Positions 15,682 through 24,169 of a stretch of 64,000 nucleotides of DNA are shown here, piece after piece (within the stretch, counting starts at the first letter, position 1; the number at the start of each line of letters is the position of its first letter). The notes beneath the pieces are model-generated. The model was not told where the DNA came from. It did not search any database and was given only the letters and a program-made list of their open reading frames with translations. Location of the stretch: the NCBI GenBank assembly GCA_023433065.1, contig JAEZET010000004.1, forward strand, positions 992,001 through 1,056,000, given 5' to 3'. Origin of the DNA: Cyanobacteria bacterium OH_CBrB_359. GTDB lineage: Bacteria; Cyanobacteriota; Vampirovibrionia; Gastranaerophilales; Gastranaerophilaceae. The translations under genes and the position numbers were made by a program.

Positions 15682-16389
15682 ATGTTACTGGGAGTCAATA
15701 TTGACCATATAGCAACGTTAAGAAATGCTCGAGGTGGTAAAGAGCCTGATTTAATTGAGGCAGCCAAAGTTTGTCAAAAGGCAGGCGCTAATGGTATTAC
15801 AGTTCACTTGAGAGAGGATAGAAGACACATTAAAGATGATGATGTTTATACCCTTAAAAAACTGTTGGAAATTAACTTAAACCTTGAAATGGCTGTAACA
15901 GCAGAAATGCAAAGAATAGCTCTTGATATTCTTCCTCACTCTTGTTGTATTGTGCCTGAAAAAAGACAAGAACTTACAACGGAAGGCGGACTTGATGTTA
16001 AATCCCAGCTTTATAAAATCACAGATTTTTTAAAACCATTGGTTAAAAATGGTATTTTAGTAAGTTTGTTTATTGATCCCGACAAGAGTCAGGTTCAAGC
16101 TGCATATAAAACAGGAGCACAATTTATAGAACTCCATACGGGTGCATATTCTAATTCTTTTGCAACTAGCAATGAACAACTTGAATTTGAAAAACTTAAA
16201 TCTGCAGCAGAATATGCTCGATCCCTTGGTCTAAAAGTAAATGCAGGGCACGGTCTTAACTACGAAAATGTCCATAGAATGAAAGAAATCAATGATTTGG
16301 TTGAGCTTAATATCGGCCACAGTATTGTTTCAAAATCTGTCTTTGTAGGTCTTGCAAAGGCTGTACATGATATGAGAAAATTAATTTAA
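15682..16389 (+). CDS. pdxJ: Pyridoxine 5'-phosphate synthase
   Basis: PdxJ condenses 3-amino-2-oxopropyl phosphate with deoxyxylulose phosphate to form pyridoxine 5'-phosphate, the last ring-building step of DXP-dependent vitamin B6 synthesis. The whole TIM barrel is recognisable: LGVNIDHIATLRNARGG at the start, GITVHLREDRRHI, CCIVPEKRQELTTEGGLD, FIDPD, VNAGHGLNYENV and ELNIGHSIVS. Length is 235 residues, normal for the family. The ATG at 15682 is preferred over a TTG at 15670 because TTGAGG then becomes its ribosome-binding site and the protein starts as other PdxJ proteins do. No other B6 gene is nearby; thiG lies about 31 kb away. Confidence 0.96.
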   Translation: MLLGVNIDHIATLRNARGGKEPDLIEAAKVCQKAGANGITVHLREDRRHIKDDDVYTLKKLLEINLNLEMAVTAEMQRIALDILPHSCCIVPEKRQELTTEGGLDVKSQLYKITDFLKPLVKNGILVSLFIDPDKSQVQAAYKTGAQFIELHTGAYSNSFATSNEQLEFEKLKSAAEYARSLGLKVNAGHGLNYENVHRMKEINDLVELNIGHSIVSKSVFVGLAKAVHDMRKLI

Positions 16390-16475
16390 AGAATTATTAC
16401 AATTGCAGTAAAAATAGGCAAAAAAATATATTTACTTGTTTATATATAGTTACAGTAATGGTATAGGAGTTTAAT

Positions 16476-17138
16476 ATGATACAAAAAGTTCAATCTTACT
16501 TGCCTGCATTTAAAGGTTCTTTAATGGACAATATTGGCACTTTAAATTCTCCTGAGCCTCAACCAGTTAAAGATGTTCCAGCAACTACTGTTGCAGTTTC
16601 TGATACTGTAGAAAAATCAATCCCACAAGAAGTTGCTGCTCAATCTGTTGATAAGAGTAAAAAACCTAAAAAAGGAATAATTCAATCAACCAAAGATGTT
16701 ATAAGAACTGTCAAAAAATTCTTTGTTTCAATAGGTGAGTACGGAAAAGGTGCTGCTAAAGGAATTTTAGAAGGTGGATTTTTTGGTGGTTTAACATTTG
16801 GAGCTTTAAAATTAATTAATGCGGTCAAGAAATTTAGATTTGATAGACAATTAAAAAATGCAGCCAAAAAAGGCGCTGAAGTTATTGCAGATGCAGCCAA
16901 AAATGAAACAGTTAGAGAAGCTGTTCAAACAACTGCAAAAGTCGCAGGAAAAGCTGTAAAAGAAGGTGCAGAAGCTGTAGCTAAAAAAGTACGCTACTTA
17001 CCTGCTAAGACATTGGGCATAATTGTTGGTGTCGCCATATTGATAGGCAATCTTTGGAAGGCATCACTTAATGCAAATGATAAAAAAGCGGATGTTGATC
17101 ACAGATATACGCAGACCCCTATAGTTGATGGAAAATAA
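16476..17138 (+). CDS. Lineage-specific protein with N-terminal AFKG motif and a C-terminal membrane helix
   Basis: A 220-residue protein not matched to any family. The start has a good ribosome-binding site (TAGGAGTTTAATATG). The N-terminus MIQKVQSYLPAFKGSLMDN carries the recurrent motif (PAFKG, 10-14). A Pro- and Val-rich linker (25-65) follows, then a glycine-rich segment (AKGILEGGFFGGLTFGALKL, about 94-113) and an Ala/Lys helix (127-172) resembling LEA-like repeats (KNAAKKGAEVIADAAKN). One transmembrane helix lies at about 179-196 (TLGIIVGVAILIGNLW), and the tail is short and polar. It could be a membrane-tethered scaffold or stress protein; that is a guess. It ends at its own terminator. 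Confidence 0.72.
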   Translation: MIQKVQSYLPAFKGSLMDNIGTLNSPEPQPVKDVPATTVAVSDTVEKSIPQEVAAQSVDKSKKPKKGIIQSTKDVIRTVKKFFVSIGEYGKGAAKGILEGGFFGGLTFGALKLINAVKKFRFDRQLKNAAKKGAEVIADAAKNETVREAVQTTAKVAGKAVKEGAEAVAKKVRYLPAKTLGIIVGVAILIGNLWKASLNANDKKADVDHRYTQTPIVDGK

Positions 17139-17150
17139 TAAACAAAAAAT

Positions 17151-17182
17151 AAAAGTCCGGTGAATAGACCGGACTTTTTTTA
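17151..17182 (+). terminator. Terminator after the AFKG-motif gene
   Basis: AAAAGTCCGGT pairs with ACCGGACTTTT around GAATAG, with a run of seven T. It is the most GC-rich hairpin in the neighbourhood. Confidence 0.88.
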
Positions 17183-17249
17183 GTATATTTAATAAGGTTA
17201 TGATATAATCAAGTTTGTAATTTTATTATTAGTTATTCGGGAGAGTAAA

Positions 17250-18008
17250 ATGAAAAGAATAGACACATTTAAATCGCATTTAAAAGAAAAAAAGGCTATA
17301 AAGGTAATTGCAGGTATAGACAACTTTAATCTGGAAAATATTAAAAAAGTTGTGAGTGCTGCAGATCAGGCAAAGGCTAGTGCGGTTGATATATCATACG
17401 GTAAAGGAATTTTTGATTTAGTATCTCAAATCACAGATTTGCCGATTTTCGTATCTTCAATAGTTCCAGAAGAACTTTCTGAAGCTGTTGAATACGGTGC
17501 TGATGCAATAGAAATCGGTAATTATGATGTTTTATATAGAAAAGGTACAAAAATTTCCGCAGAACGAGTTTTAAATATAGTTAATGAAACTCTTTCGCTC
17601 TTGAATGGAAGAGAAATCTTTATCTCTGTTACTGTACCTGGGCACATTGAAGTCTCTGAGCAAATAGCACTTGCTAATGAACTTGAGGCCTTAGGTATTG
17701 ATTTAATTCAGACAGAAGGTGCGGCAACTGTTACTGCTCAATCAGCGGGTGCCAGAGGTCTTTTAGAGACTGCTCAAGTCTCTATTTCTAACACTATTGA
17801 ATTAACAAGAAATACATCAATACCGATTATGTGTGCAAGTGGAATTACTACGACAACAGCACCTATGGCATTCGCTGCTGGTGCAAGCGCAATTGGTATA
17901 GGCTCTTGTGTTAATAAATTAGACTCAGTTATTGCTATGATAGCTGTAATTCGTACATTAATAGAACAAACAGAGTATAAACACGAATCTGATTTATTGA
18001 ATGTTTAG
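17250..18008 (+). CDS. ycf23: Ycf23/DUF561 family TIM-barrel protein
   Basis: This 252-residue protein matches the DUF561/Ycf23 family known from cyanobacteria and red-algal plastids. Features include KAIKVIAGIDNFNLENI near the start, AVDISYG, VSSIVPEELSEAVEYGAD, EIGNYDVLY, QTEGAA and MCASGITTTTAPMAFAAGA, with the glycine-rich phosphate-binding end GASAIGIGSCVNKL. The fold is a (beta-alpha)8 barrel of the phosphate-binding type, so a small phosphorylated substrate is likely. The reaction has not been established as far as I know. It has its own terminator and stands between a lineage-specific gene and a TOPRIM gene. Finding it in a genome without photosynthesis genes argues against a strictly photosynthetic role. 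Confidence 0.85.
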   Translation: MKRIDTFKSHLKEKKAIKVIAGIDNFNLENIKKVVSAADQAKASAVDISYGKGIFDLVSQITDLPIFVSSIVPEELSEAVEYGADAIEIGNYDVLYRKGTKISAERVLNIVNETLSLLNGREIFISVTVPGHIEVSEQIALANELEALGIDLIQTEGAATVTAQSAGARGLLETAQVSISNTIELTRNTSIPIMCASGITTTTAPMAFAAGASAIGIGSCVNKLDSVIAMIAVIRTLIEQTEYKHESDLLNV

Positions 18009-18026
18009 TTTGCTTTGGATTAATTT

Positions 18027-18051
18027 GGCATGCAGCTTTGCATGCCTTTTT
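18027..18051 (+). terminator. Terminator after ycf23
   Basis: GGCATGCA pairs perfectly with TGCATGCC around GCTT and is followed by TTTTT. It lies between ycf23 and the TOPRIM gene 40 bases further on. Confidence 0.8.
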
Positions 18052-18066
18052 ATATGAGGAATAATT

Positions 18067-19080
18067 TTGCAGCCTTTTATTTTTAGAGAGTTTGAGTATA
18101 AATTAATGAACCAAGATGATATATATGTATCAATCGATCGGTTAACTCGTTTTAAACATCCTGAGGAGAGATATTACAGGGTTTTCGAAGAAATTTTGTA
18201 TAAATATTCTATAAGTCCAAAGCTCTCCAAAAAACAAATTGCAATGCTTGATTTATCTTATATATCAGAATACGCAGCTTTAATTTTAAATGATTCAATT
18301 GACAAATTATATCCTAAAATTAAATCTGATTTTTTATATTCACTATTTTGTAACTTTGAAGCAAATATATTTAAAATAGATTCTCAATCTCAAAAATTAA
18401 TGAATCCAAAGTTAAATTTCGACCAATTTTTTAATTCTTTAAATCCAAATCAGCAACACCCGGATAATCTTTTATTGTATAAGCATTTATTGCTAAAAAA
18501 TGCAGGTGCTAAAGATATTTCTAAATTTCGAAGAAAATTTAAAGCTAAATTTCCTATTTCAAAATTAATTTTAGTCGAAGGAATTACGGAAGAAATTTTA
18601 CTTCCGATTTTCTCCAAATTGTCAGGTTTTGACTTTAACAAAGAAGGTGTTTATGTACTTGCTACAGGGGGTAAAAGCAAGATTATAAAGTCTTATCTTC
18701 AATATAATAAGAGCTTAAAAATTCCAATTTTTATTTTATTAGATAAAGATGCCCAACAAGTTTATTCGAATGCTAAATCTTTACTTCGCCCGAAGGACAA
18801 AATTTATATTATAAAAAACGGTGAATTTGAAGATATTCTACCTAAAAAATTACTAAAAAGAGCTTTAAATTCAAGCTATTATGATATTTCTTCGATTAAG
18901 TTATCAGAATTTAAAATTAATATACCTGCTTGTAAAATTTTAGAAGAGATATATAAAAAACACAGCCTGGGGGAATATCAGAAAGCAGAATTTGCTAAAA
19001 TCGTGGCTGAAACAACAAAATATAAAACTGATATTTCAGATGAAATAAAAGAAATAATTTCTTTAATTAGATTGCTATAA
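18067..19080 (+). CDS. Stand-alone OLD-type TOPRIM protein
   Basis: Residues 165-260 form a TOPRIM domain of the OLD-nuclease type. LILVEGITEEILLP carries the conserved Glu171, ATGGKSKI follows, then IFILLDKDA with the DxD pair Asp226 and Asp228, and GEFEDILP. In OLD proteins this domain is the nuclease half and follows an ABC-type ATPase. Here no Walker motif exists: residues 1-160 are helical and unassigned. The start is TTG with GAGG ten bases upstream; an ATG at 18106 is the alternative. Predicted chemistry is metal-dependent cleavage of DNA or RNA, but the target is unknown. Its last bases overlap the end of the convergent binding-protein gene. Confidence 0.7.
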   Translation: MQPFIFREFEYKLMNQDDIYVSIDRLTRFKHPEERYYRVFEEILYKYSISPKLSKKQIAMLDLSYISEYAALILNDSIDKLYPKIKSDFLYSLFCNFEANIFKIDSQSQKLMNPKLNFDQFFNSLNPNQQHPDNLLLYKHLLLKNAGAKDISKFRRKFKAKFPISKLILVEGITEEILLPIFSKLSGFDFNKEGVYVLATGGKSKIIKSYLQYNKSLKIPIFILLDKDAQQVYSNAKSLLRPKDKIYIIKNGEFEDILPKKLLKRALNSSYYDISSIKLSEFKINIPACKILEEIYKKHSLGEYQKAEFAKIVAETTKYKTDISDEIKEIISLIRLL

Positions 19081-20937
19081 TTTATTATTATCTTTTTTTA
19101 TATATATTTCTTCGGGATTATGCAGTAATCCTTCAAGTTGACTTGGGTAAATATTTCCAAATTTATTTCTTAAAGCGACAATCCTAAGTGGAGAATATAA
19201 ATAAATTATAGGTTTATAGTCATATACAATTTGTTGATATTGATCATATAGTTTTTTGCGTTCTTTAAAATTTAGTTTCAGTGCTGCCTGATTAAAAATA
19301 TTGTCTAACTGGATTTCCCATGGCTCAATATCCTGTATTTTTTCATCAGAAAGTCTCTTATTGAATAAGTGCAAGGGACCATATGAATACCAAACATTTT
19401 TTCCACTATGCGGCTCCAAAGCTGACCCTGTAAATCCAATGATTACGCAATCCCAGTCAAGAGAATTAGTAATTTTATTTACAAGTGAATTAAATTCTAC
19501 AGGCTTAAAATTAATTTTTATACCTATATCTTGCAAATCTTGCTTAAGCATAACGCCTATTGCTTCTCTTTCGGTATTTCCAGCATTTGTTAATAAATCA
19601 ATTTCGACTTCTTTCCCTGTTTTATCATGCAAAATGCCATTTTTATCCCAAGAAAAACCGGATTTTTTAAGCAATTCTTTTGCATATTTAATATCTCTTA
19701 TGTGGCCTTTTTTTAGTTTTTCATTTATAAAAATTGATGAAAGCGCTTCTGCTGTAAACAATGGCTGCCCAACACCATTTGCTATATTTGCTACAAGGCT
19801 TTCCCTGTCGATTGCATAATCTACTGCAGTTCTAAAATTAATATCGTTAAACCAGGCCTGTTTGTATTTGGGCACATAATATTTGCCTGACTGATTTTTC
19901 CTTTTATTTAAATTGAAAGTAATAAACATAGTGCCTGTGTCCGGACCTAGGTTATATACAGTATAATCAGATTTTTTTTCAAGTTCTTTAAATCTTGATG
20001 CATCCTTTCCTCTTATTCCAATTACATCAAGCTCTTTAGCTTCAAATTTTAGGATTTCATTATTTAAATCCCCGACAATCAAGAATATATATTTCTCTAT
20101 GTAAGGAAGCTTTTGTTTTTTACTGTTTATTACGTAATAATTAGGATTTCTTTTCATAACAACTCTTTGAGCGGGTACATATTCATGTAATTTAAAAGCG
20201 CCGCTTGTGACAAATTCTGTCGGCTTTGTATTAGAACTCCAGTAAGAATCAAAATATCTTTTACCTTTTTTTAACACAGGTTTTAAAATATGTTCAGGTG
20301 CAATTGGAGTCGCAAGCAGCCTTAAAAAAGGAGCAAAAGGCTTTGGAGTTGTAAATTTGATTGTGTAATTGTCAATTTTTGAAATAGTAGGTTCTTGACC
20401 GTCTACTAAAATAGAATCTCTGGTACTGGTATTCCCAAAGCCACCAAGAATTATATCATTCCAAGTAAATACAACATCCTCAGCAGTTATATCTTTTCCG
20501 TCAGACCATTTTAAACCTTTTCTCAATGTTATAATATAAGTCATATTATCAGAGGAAACTTTTATTTTTTTAGCCATTTTAGGGATAACCTGTCCACTAA
20601 CAGCATCAGTAGTTACAAGCGAGTCAAACATCATATCTGCTATTTGAGATGAGGTAGCATCTTTTGAAACCCATGGGTTAAATGTTTTAGGACCTTCTCC
20701 GATTATTGAAGTAACAATATTCCCACCAAAAGTGCCAATCGGAGAATTTGACTGCAAATAGTCAACTCCGTTAATTGTCACATTCTCTGGTTCTTTATAC
20801 TTTGATGAAACTTTTAATGTTTGGAATGACTCATCTTTTTTCCCAATCCCGTTTTCAGGACGGTCAATTCTAAAACAAGCCGCCATTATTACTATTATAA
20901 AAAGAATTAAAATAACTAATTTTTTAATCATTCTCAT
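19075..20937 (-). CDS. ABC transporter substrate-binding lipoprotein, family 5 (peptide/nickel type)
   Basis: A 620-residue extracytoplasmic solute-binding protein. It has an N-terminal hydrophobic signal ending IMAACF, a weak lipobox with Cys as the probable lipid anchor. Family-5 segments follow: FNPWVSKDATSSQIADMMFD, LRKGLKWSDGKDITAEDVVF, RNPNYY, and AVDYAIDRESLVANIANG. Members bind oligopeptides, dipeptides, nickel or sugars and deliver them to an inner-membrane ABC permease. No permease or ATPase gene is adjacent, so the protein is an orphan in this window and its ligand cannot be inferred. A second Met two codons in is an equally good start. Confidence 0.9.
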   Translation of the reverse strand: MRMIKKLVILILFIIVIMAACFRIDRPENGIGKKDESFQTLKVSSKYKEPENVTINGVDYLQSNSPIGTFGGNIVTSIIGEGPKTFNPWVSKDATSSQIADMMFDSLVTTDAVSGQVIPKMAKKIKVSSDNMTYIITLRKGLKWSDGKDITAEDVVFTWNDIILGGFGNTSTRDSILVDGQEPTISKIDNYTIKFTTPKPFAPFLRLLATPIAPEHILKPVLKKGKRYFDSYWSSNTKPTEFVTSGAFKLHEYVPAQRVVMKRNPNYYVINSKKQKLPYIEKYIFLIVGDLNNEILKFEAKELDVIGIRGKDASRFKELEKKSDYTVYNLGPDTGTMFITFNLNKRKNQSGKYYVPKYKQAWFNDINFRTAVDYAIDRESLVANIANGVGQPLFTAEALSSIFINEKLKKGHIRDIKYAKELLKKSGFSWDKNGILHDKTGKEVEIDLLTNAGNTEREAIGVMLKQDLQDIGIKINFKPVEFNSLVNKITNSLDWDCVIIGFTGSALEPHSGKNVWYSYGPLHLFNKRLSDEKIQDIEPWEIQLDNIFNQAALKLNFKERKKLYDQYQQIVYDYKPIIYLYSPLRIVALRNKFGNIYPSQLEGLLHNPEEIYIKKDNNKL

Positions 20938-20997
20938 ATCTAAAAGTTATCATAAAATACCAAAATTTAATATAATCGATAATACAGTCTTTATCAA

Positions 20998-21026
20998 TTG
21001 ACTAATGAACTTATTGACTATATACT
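20998..21026 (+). promoter_or_regulatory. Candidate promoter for nfeD-SPFH
   Basis: TTGACT and TATACT are spaced by exactly 17 bases. The predicted start site falls at about 21032-21034, inside the strong ribosome-binding sequence AAGGAGG (21031-21037). Either the leader is extremely short or an upstream TATAAT at about 20970 is used instead. Confidence 0.4.
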
Positions 21027-21044
21027 ACTCAAGGAGGCATAAAT

Positions 21045-21476
21045 ATGGAAATTTGGCAGATTTGGTGTTCGATAGGTTTAATCCTTCTATTACTAGAAAT
21101 GTTTACACCGGCATTATTTTTTATAAATTTAGCAATTGCAGCGTTTTTTTCTGCTATTTTTGCATATCTTGGTTACTCATTTCTCGCTCAAACAATAGTA
21201 TTTAGTATATTAGCAATACTTTGTATTTCGTTTTTAAGACCATTTATGCTGCAAAAGATTAAAAATAACGGAAAAAAAACGGGCATCGAAGATAAGTATT
21301 TTGGACATCAGGCAAAAGTAGTCCATGATGTTACCGCAACTTCAGGACGCATTGCTTTATACGGTGAAGAATGGGATGCCAGAAGTGTAAATGATGATTT
21401 TATTCCTCAAGGTAGTTTTGTAAAAATAGTGAAAAATGAAAGTTTAATAATGTACGTAGAAAGTATAAAGGAGTAA
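21045..21476 (+). CDS. NfeD-like membrane protein
   Basis: A short NfeD protein of 143 residues. It has two to three closely packed transmembrane helices (about 8-60), then a cytoplasmic OB-fold domain of the NfeD type, with the conserved IGxxGxA position replaced by YFGHQAKVVHDV, followed by GRIALYGEEWDARS. It has a strong AAGGAGG site and lies two bases before the SPFH gene. NfeD and SPFH proteins form paired membrane microdomain complexes linked to membrane quality control. The protease domain of long NfeD proteins is absent. Confidence 0.9.
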   Translation: MEIWQIWCSIGLILLLLEMFTPALFFINLAIAAFFSAIFAYLGYSFLAQTIVFSILAILCISFLRPFMLQKIKNNGKKTGIEDKYFGHQAKVVHDVTATSGRIALYGEEWDARSVNDDFIPQGSFVKIVKNESLIMYVESIKE

Positions 21477-21478
21477 AT

Positions 21479-22453
21479 ATGGATATAATTTCTCTTGTAC
21501 TATTAGTTCTAGTTATAGTATTTGTTGTAAAAGGCTTTAAAATTGTAAAGCAAGCCGAGGTCATGATAATAGAAAGACTCGGTAAATTTGAAAAAGTTCT
21601 TGATTCAGGTATACATTTTATTATACCGATTATTGAAAATCCGAGAGGTACATTTTGGAAGCAAGTTGCAAAAGCACCCGATGGTAGAACCTACAGCTAT
21701 TATGCTGAAAAATACAGAATTGATTTAAGAGAATCCGTATACGATTTTCCCCGTCAAAACGTTATTACAAAAGACAATGTTTCAATAGGCATTAACGCTT
21801 TGATATATTTTCAAATAGTAAATCCCAAAAGTGCTGTTTATGAAATCCAAAATCTTCCTGAAGCAATTGAAAAGCTTACACAAACGACATTAAGAAATAT
21901 CATAGGTGAGCTAGATTTAGACGAAACTTTAGTTTCAAGAGATACAATAAATGCAAAATTGCGTGCGATACTTGACGAAGCTTCAAATAAATGGGGGGTT
22001 AAGGTTAATCGTGTTGAGCTCCAAGACATTATTCCTCCTGCTGATATACAAGCTGCTATGGAAAAGCAAATGAAGGCGGAAAGAGATAGAAGAGCTGCAA
22101 TTTTAGAAGCTGAAGGTCTTAAAAGATCTGCGATTTTAAAAGCTGAAGGGCAAAGAGAATCAGAAATTAATCAAGCAGAAGGTGATAAACGTGCTGCAAT
22201 ATTAAGAGCGGAAGGTAAAGCTGAAGCCCGAATTGTAGAAGCAAATGCTGAAAAAGAAGCAATACAAAGGATAATAGAAGCAATAGCCGGCACAGGGCAA
22301 CCTGATAAGTACCTTATTGCTGTGAGATATCTTGATACTTTAAAACATATGGTTGAAGGCAAAGACAATAAGGTTGTTTATATGCCATATGAAGCAACAG
22401 GTATTTTAAGCTCCGTAGACGGTATCAAACAAATGTTAGACGCTAATAAATAA
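21479..22453 (+). CDS. SPFH/band-7 protein (stomatin/QmcA type)
   Basis: The protein has a single N-terminal membrane helix (about 2-22, SLVLLVLVIVFVVKGF) and an SPFH domain (QAEVMIIERLGKFEKVLDSG, DNVSIGINALIYFQIVNP). A long Ala/Glu-rich coiled coil follows (EKQMKAERDRRAAILEAEG and repeats), with a C-terminal oligomerisation segment. Length is 324 residues, as for QmcA/HflK relatives. Such proteins assemble into large membrane cages or rafts and work with their NfeD partner, here the gene two bases upstream. A bidirectional terminator follows. Confidence 0.93.
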   Translation: MDIISLVLLVLVIVFVVKGFKIVKQAEVMIIERLGKFEKVLDSGIHFIIPIIENPRGTFWKQVAKAPDGRTYSYYAEKYRIDLRESVYDFPRQNVITKDNVSIGINALIYFQIVNPKSAVYEIQNLPEAIEKLTQTTLRNIIGELDLDETLVSRDTINAKLRAILDEASNKWGVKVNRVELQDIIPPADIQAAMEKQMKAERDRRAAILEAEGLKRSAILKAEGQRESEINQAEGDKRAAILRAEGKAEARIVEANAEKEAIQRIIEAIAGTGQPDKYLIAVRYLDTLKHMVEGKDNKVVYMPYEATGILSSVDGIKQMLDANK

Positions 22454-22472
22454 CTCTAATATACTTAAAATA

Positions 22473-22506
22473 AAAACAGGCAAGCTTTATATCAGCCTGT
22501 TTTTTA
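22473..22506. terminator. Bidirectional terminator between the SPFH gene and miaB
   Basis: AAAAACAGGC pairs with GCCTGTTTTT around a 13-base loop, flanked by A- and T-runs usable in both directions. It ends at the miaB stop codon and serves two convergent genes. Confidence 0.75.
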
Positions 22507-23823
22507 TTGTTCTTTTCCATATAAGCACCAGGTTTGGGCTTTATCAATTTTTACGTTTGTAAAATCTCCGATTTTAGCTGTATTTGATGCAAAATGGACT
22601 AGTTTATTATTTCTGGCTCTGCCGGTAAATATTATTTGATTATTTTTCTCTGTTTTGTCTTCAATAAGAACTTCAACTATTTTACCGAGAAATTTCTTAT
22701 TTGATTTTAGGCAGGCCTCTTTGTTTTTATCATTTAATAATTTCAAGCGCTCTTTTTTGACTTCTTCTGATATAAACAAATCTTTCATTTTAGCCGCTTT
22801 TGTTTTTTCTCTTGGTGAATATGCTGCTGTATTGGAATAATCAATCCCCAATTCATCGATTATTGTTAAAGTATCATTGAATTGTTCTTCTGTTTCTCCG
22901 GGAAATCCCGCAATAAAGTCACTGGTAATCGCAACATTTTCAAAGCGCTCTCTAATTTTATTGACGATAGATTTATATTGCTCTCTGTCATATTTTCTAT
23001 TCATAATTTTCAGAATTTCACTATTACCTGATTGCATAGGGATATGAAAATATTCGCATACTTTATCACATTCTGAAACTGCATCAATCAAATCATCAGT
23101 AATATCAGTCGGATATGAAGTTACAAATCTTATGCGAAATTTATCTTCAATAGTATTCAGAAGTCTTAAAAGATTTGCTAATGTGGTTTTACTGTCATTG
23201 AAATCTTTTCCATAACTGTCTACATTTTGACCGAGTAGGGTAATTTCTTTATATCCTGAATTAACTGCATTTTTTACTTCTTTAAATATGTCCTCCGGCT
23301 TTCTGCTTCTTTCTCTGCCTCGGGTGAATGGAACTATGCAATAAGTGCAAAAGTTATTGCAGCCCTCTATAATAGGTATCCAGGCATTTACTCCGCTTGC
23401 CCTGTTTATGCCTGCATCTTTAGTTTCAGTTACTGTTGAATCCTGTGTAACTGCTATAACTTTTTCATTATTGTTAACTCTGGTAATTAGTTCCGGTAGT
23501 TGATATATATTAGATGTCCCCAAAATTAGGTCAACATAAGGGGCACGCTTTTTGATATTTTCTCTTTCCTGTTGGGCGACACATCCGCAAAATCCAATTT
23601 TTAAGTCGGGTTTTATTTTTTTCCATTTGCCCCATAGACCTATCCTGCTATATGCTTTGTCCTCAGAAAGTTGTCTTATGCTGCAAGTGTTAATAATTAG
23701 TAAATCAGCATCTTTTGCCTCATTTGTCTCAATATAACCAAAATGTGAGAGAATTCCAGAGATCCTTTCACTATCTGATTTATTCATTTGACAGCCTAAT
23801 GTTTCTATATAAAGTTTCTTCAT
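22504..23823 (-). CDS. miaB: tRNA-2-methylthio-N6-dimethylallyladenosine synthase
   Basis: MiaB adds a methylthio group to i6A37 of tRNAs that read UNN codons. It has the three expected parts: an N-terminal UPF0004 domain with cluster cysteines (ETLGCQMNKSDSE, INTCSIR, GFCGCVAQ), a radical SAM core with GCNNFCTYCIVPFTRGRERS, and a C-terminal TRAM domain (IVEVLIEDKTEKNNQIIFTG..). The GRERSRKPEDI segment is the MiaB signature that distinguishes it from MtaB and RimO. Length (439 residues) is normal. It diverges from the ppiC operon upstream. Confidence 0.96.
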   Translation of the reverse strand: MKKLYIETLGCQMNKSDSERISGILSHFGYIETNEAKDADLLIINTCSIRQLSEDKAYSRIGLWGKWKKIKPDLKIGFCGCVAQQERENIKKRAPYVDLILGTSNIYQLPELITRVNNNEKVIAVTQDSTVTETKDAGINRASGVNAWIPIIEGCNNFCTYCIVPFTRGRERSRKPEDIFKEVKNAVNSGYKEITLLGQNVDSYGKDFNDSKTTLANLLRLLNTIEDKFRIRFVTSYPTDITDDLIDAVSECDKVCEYFHIPMQSGNSEILKIMNRKYDREQYKSIVNKIRERFENVAITSDFIAGFPGETEEQFNDTLTIIDELGIDYSNTAAYSPREKTKAAKMKDLFISEEVKKERLKLLNDKNKEACLKSNKKFLGKIVEVLIEDKTEKNNQIIFTGRARNNKLVHFASNTAKIGDFTNVKIDKAQTWCLYGKEQ

Positions 23824-23884
23824 TGCTTTATTATACTTAAAAAAAATATGATATACTAAAATAGTCTAAAAAATAGGAGATAAT

Positions 23885-24169
23885 ATGAGTACATATGTTA
23901 AAGCAAGCCATTTACTTGTGGCTACTGAAGAAGAAGCAAATAAATTAAGAGAAGAAATAATGTCAGGTAAGGCATTTGCTGATGTTGCGGCTGAAGTTTC
24001 CATTTGCCCTTCTGGCGCAAATGGTGGTGATTTGGGCTATTTTTGCAGAGGGGAAATGGTCAAGGAATTTGAAGATGCAGCATTTTCAATGGAAGTAGAT
24101 GAAATTTCTATGCCTATTAAAACAGATTTTGGCTATCATTTAATAAAATTAACTGACAAAAAAGATTAA
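23885..24169 (+). CDS. Parvulin-type peptidyl-prolyl isomerase
   Basis: This 94-residue protein consists of one rotamase (PpiC) domain. It has KASHLLVATEEEA at the start, a GKAFADVAAEVSICPSGANG segment with the usual Cys, GGDLGYFCRGEMVKEFEDAAF and TDFGYHLIKL at the end. It has no signal peptide and no extra domain, so it should be a cytoplasmic PpiC-like foldase. Its stop codon overlaps the start of the downstream aminopeptidase, so the three genes to 26567 form an operon. Confidence 0.93.
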   Translation: MSTYVKASHLLVATEEEANKLREEIMSGKAFADVAAEVSICPSGANGGDLGYFCRGEMVKEFEDAAFSMEVDEISMPIKTDFGYHLIKLTDKKD

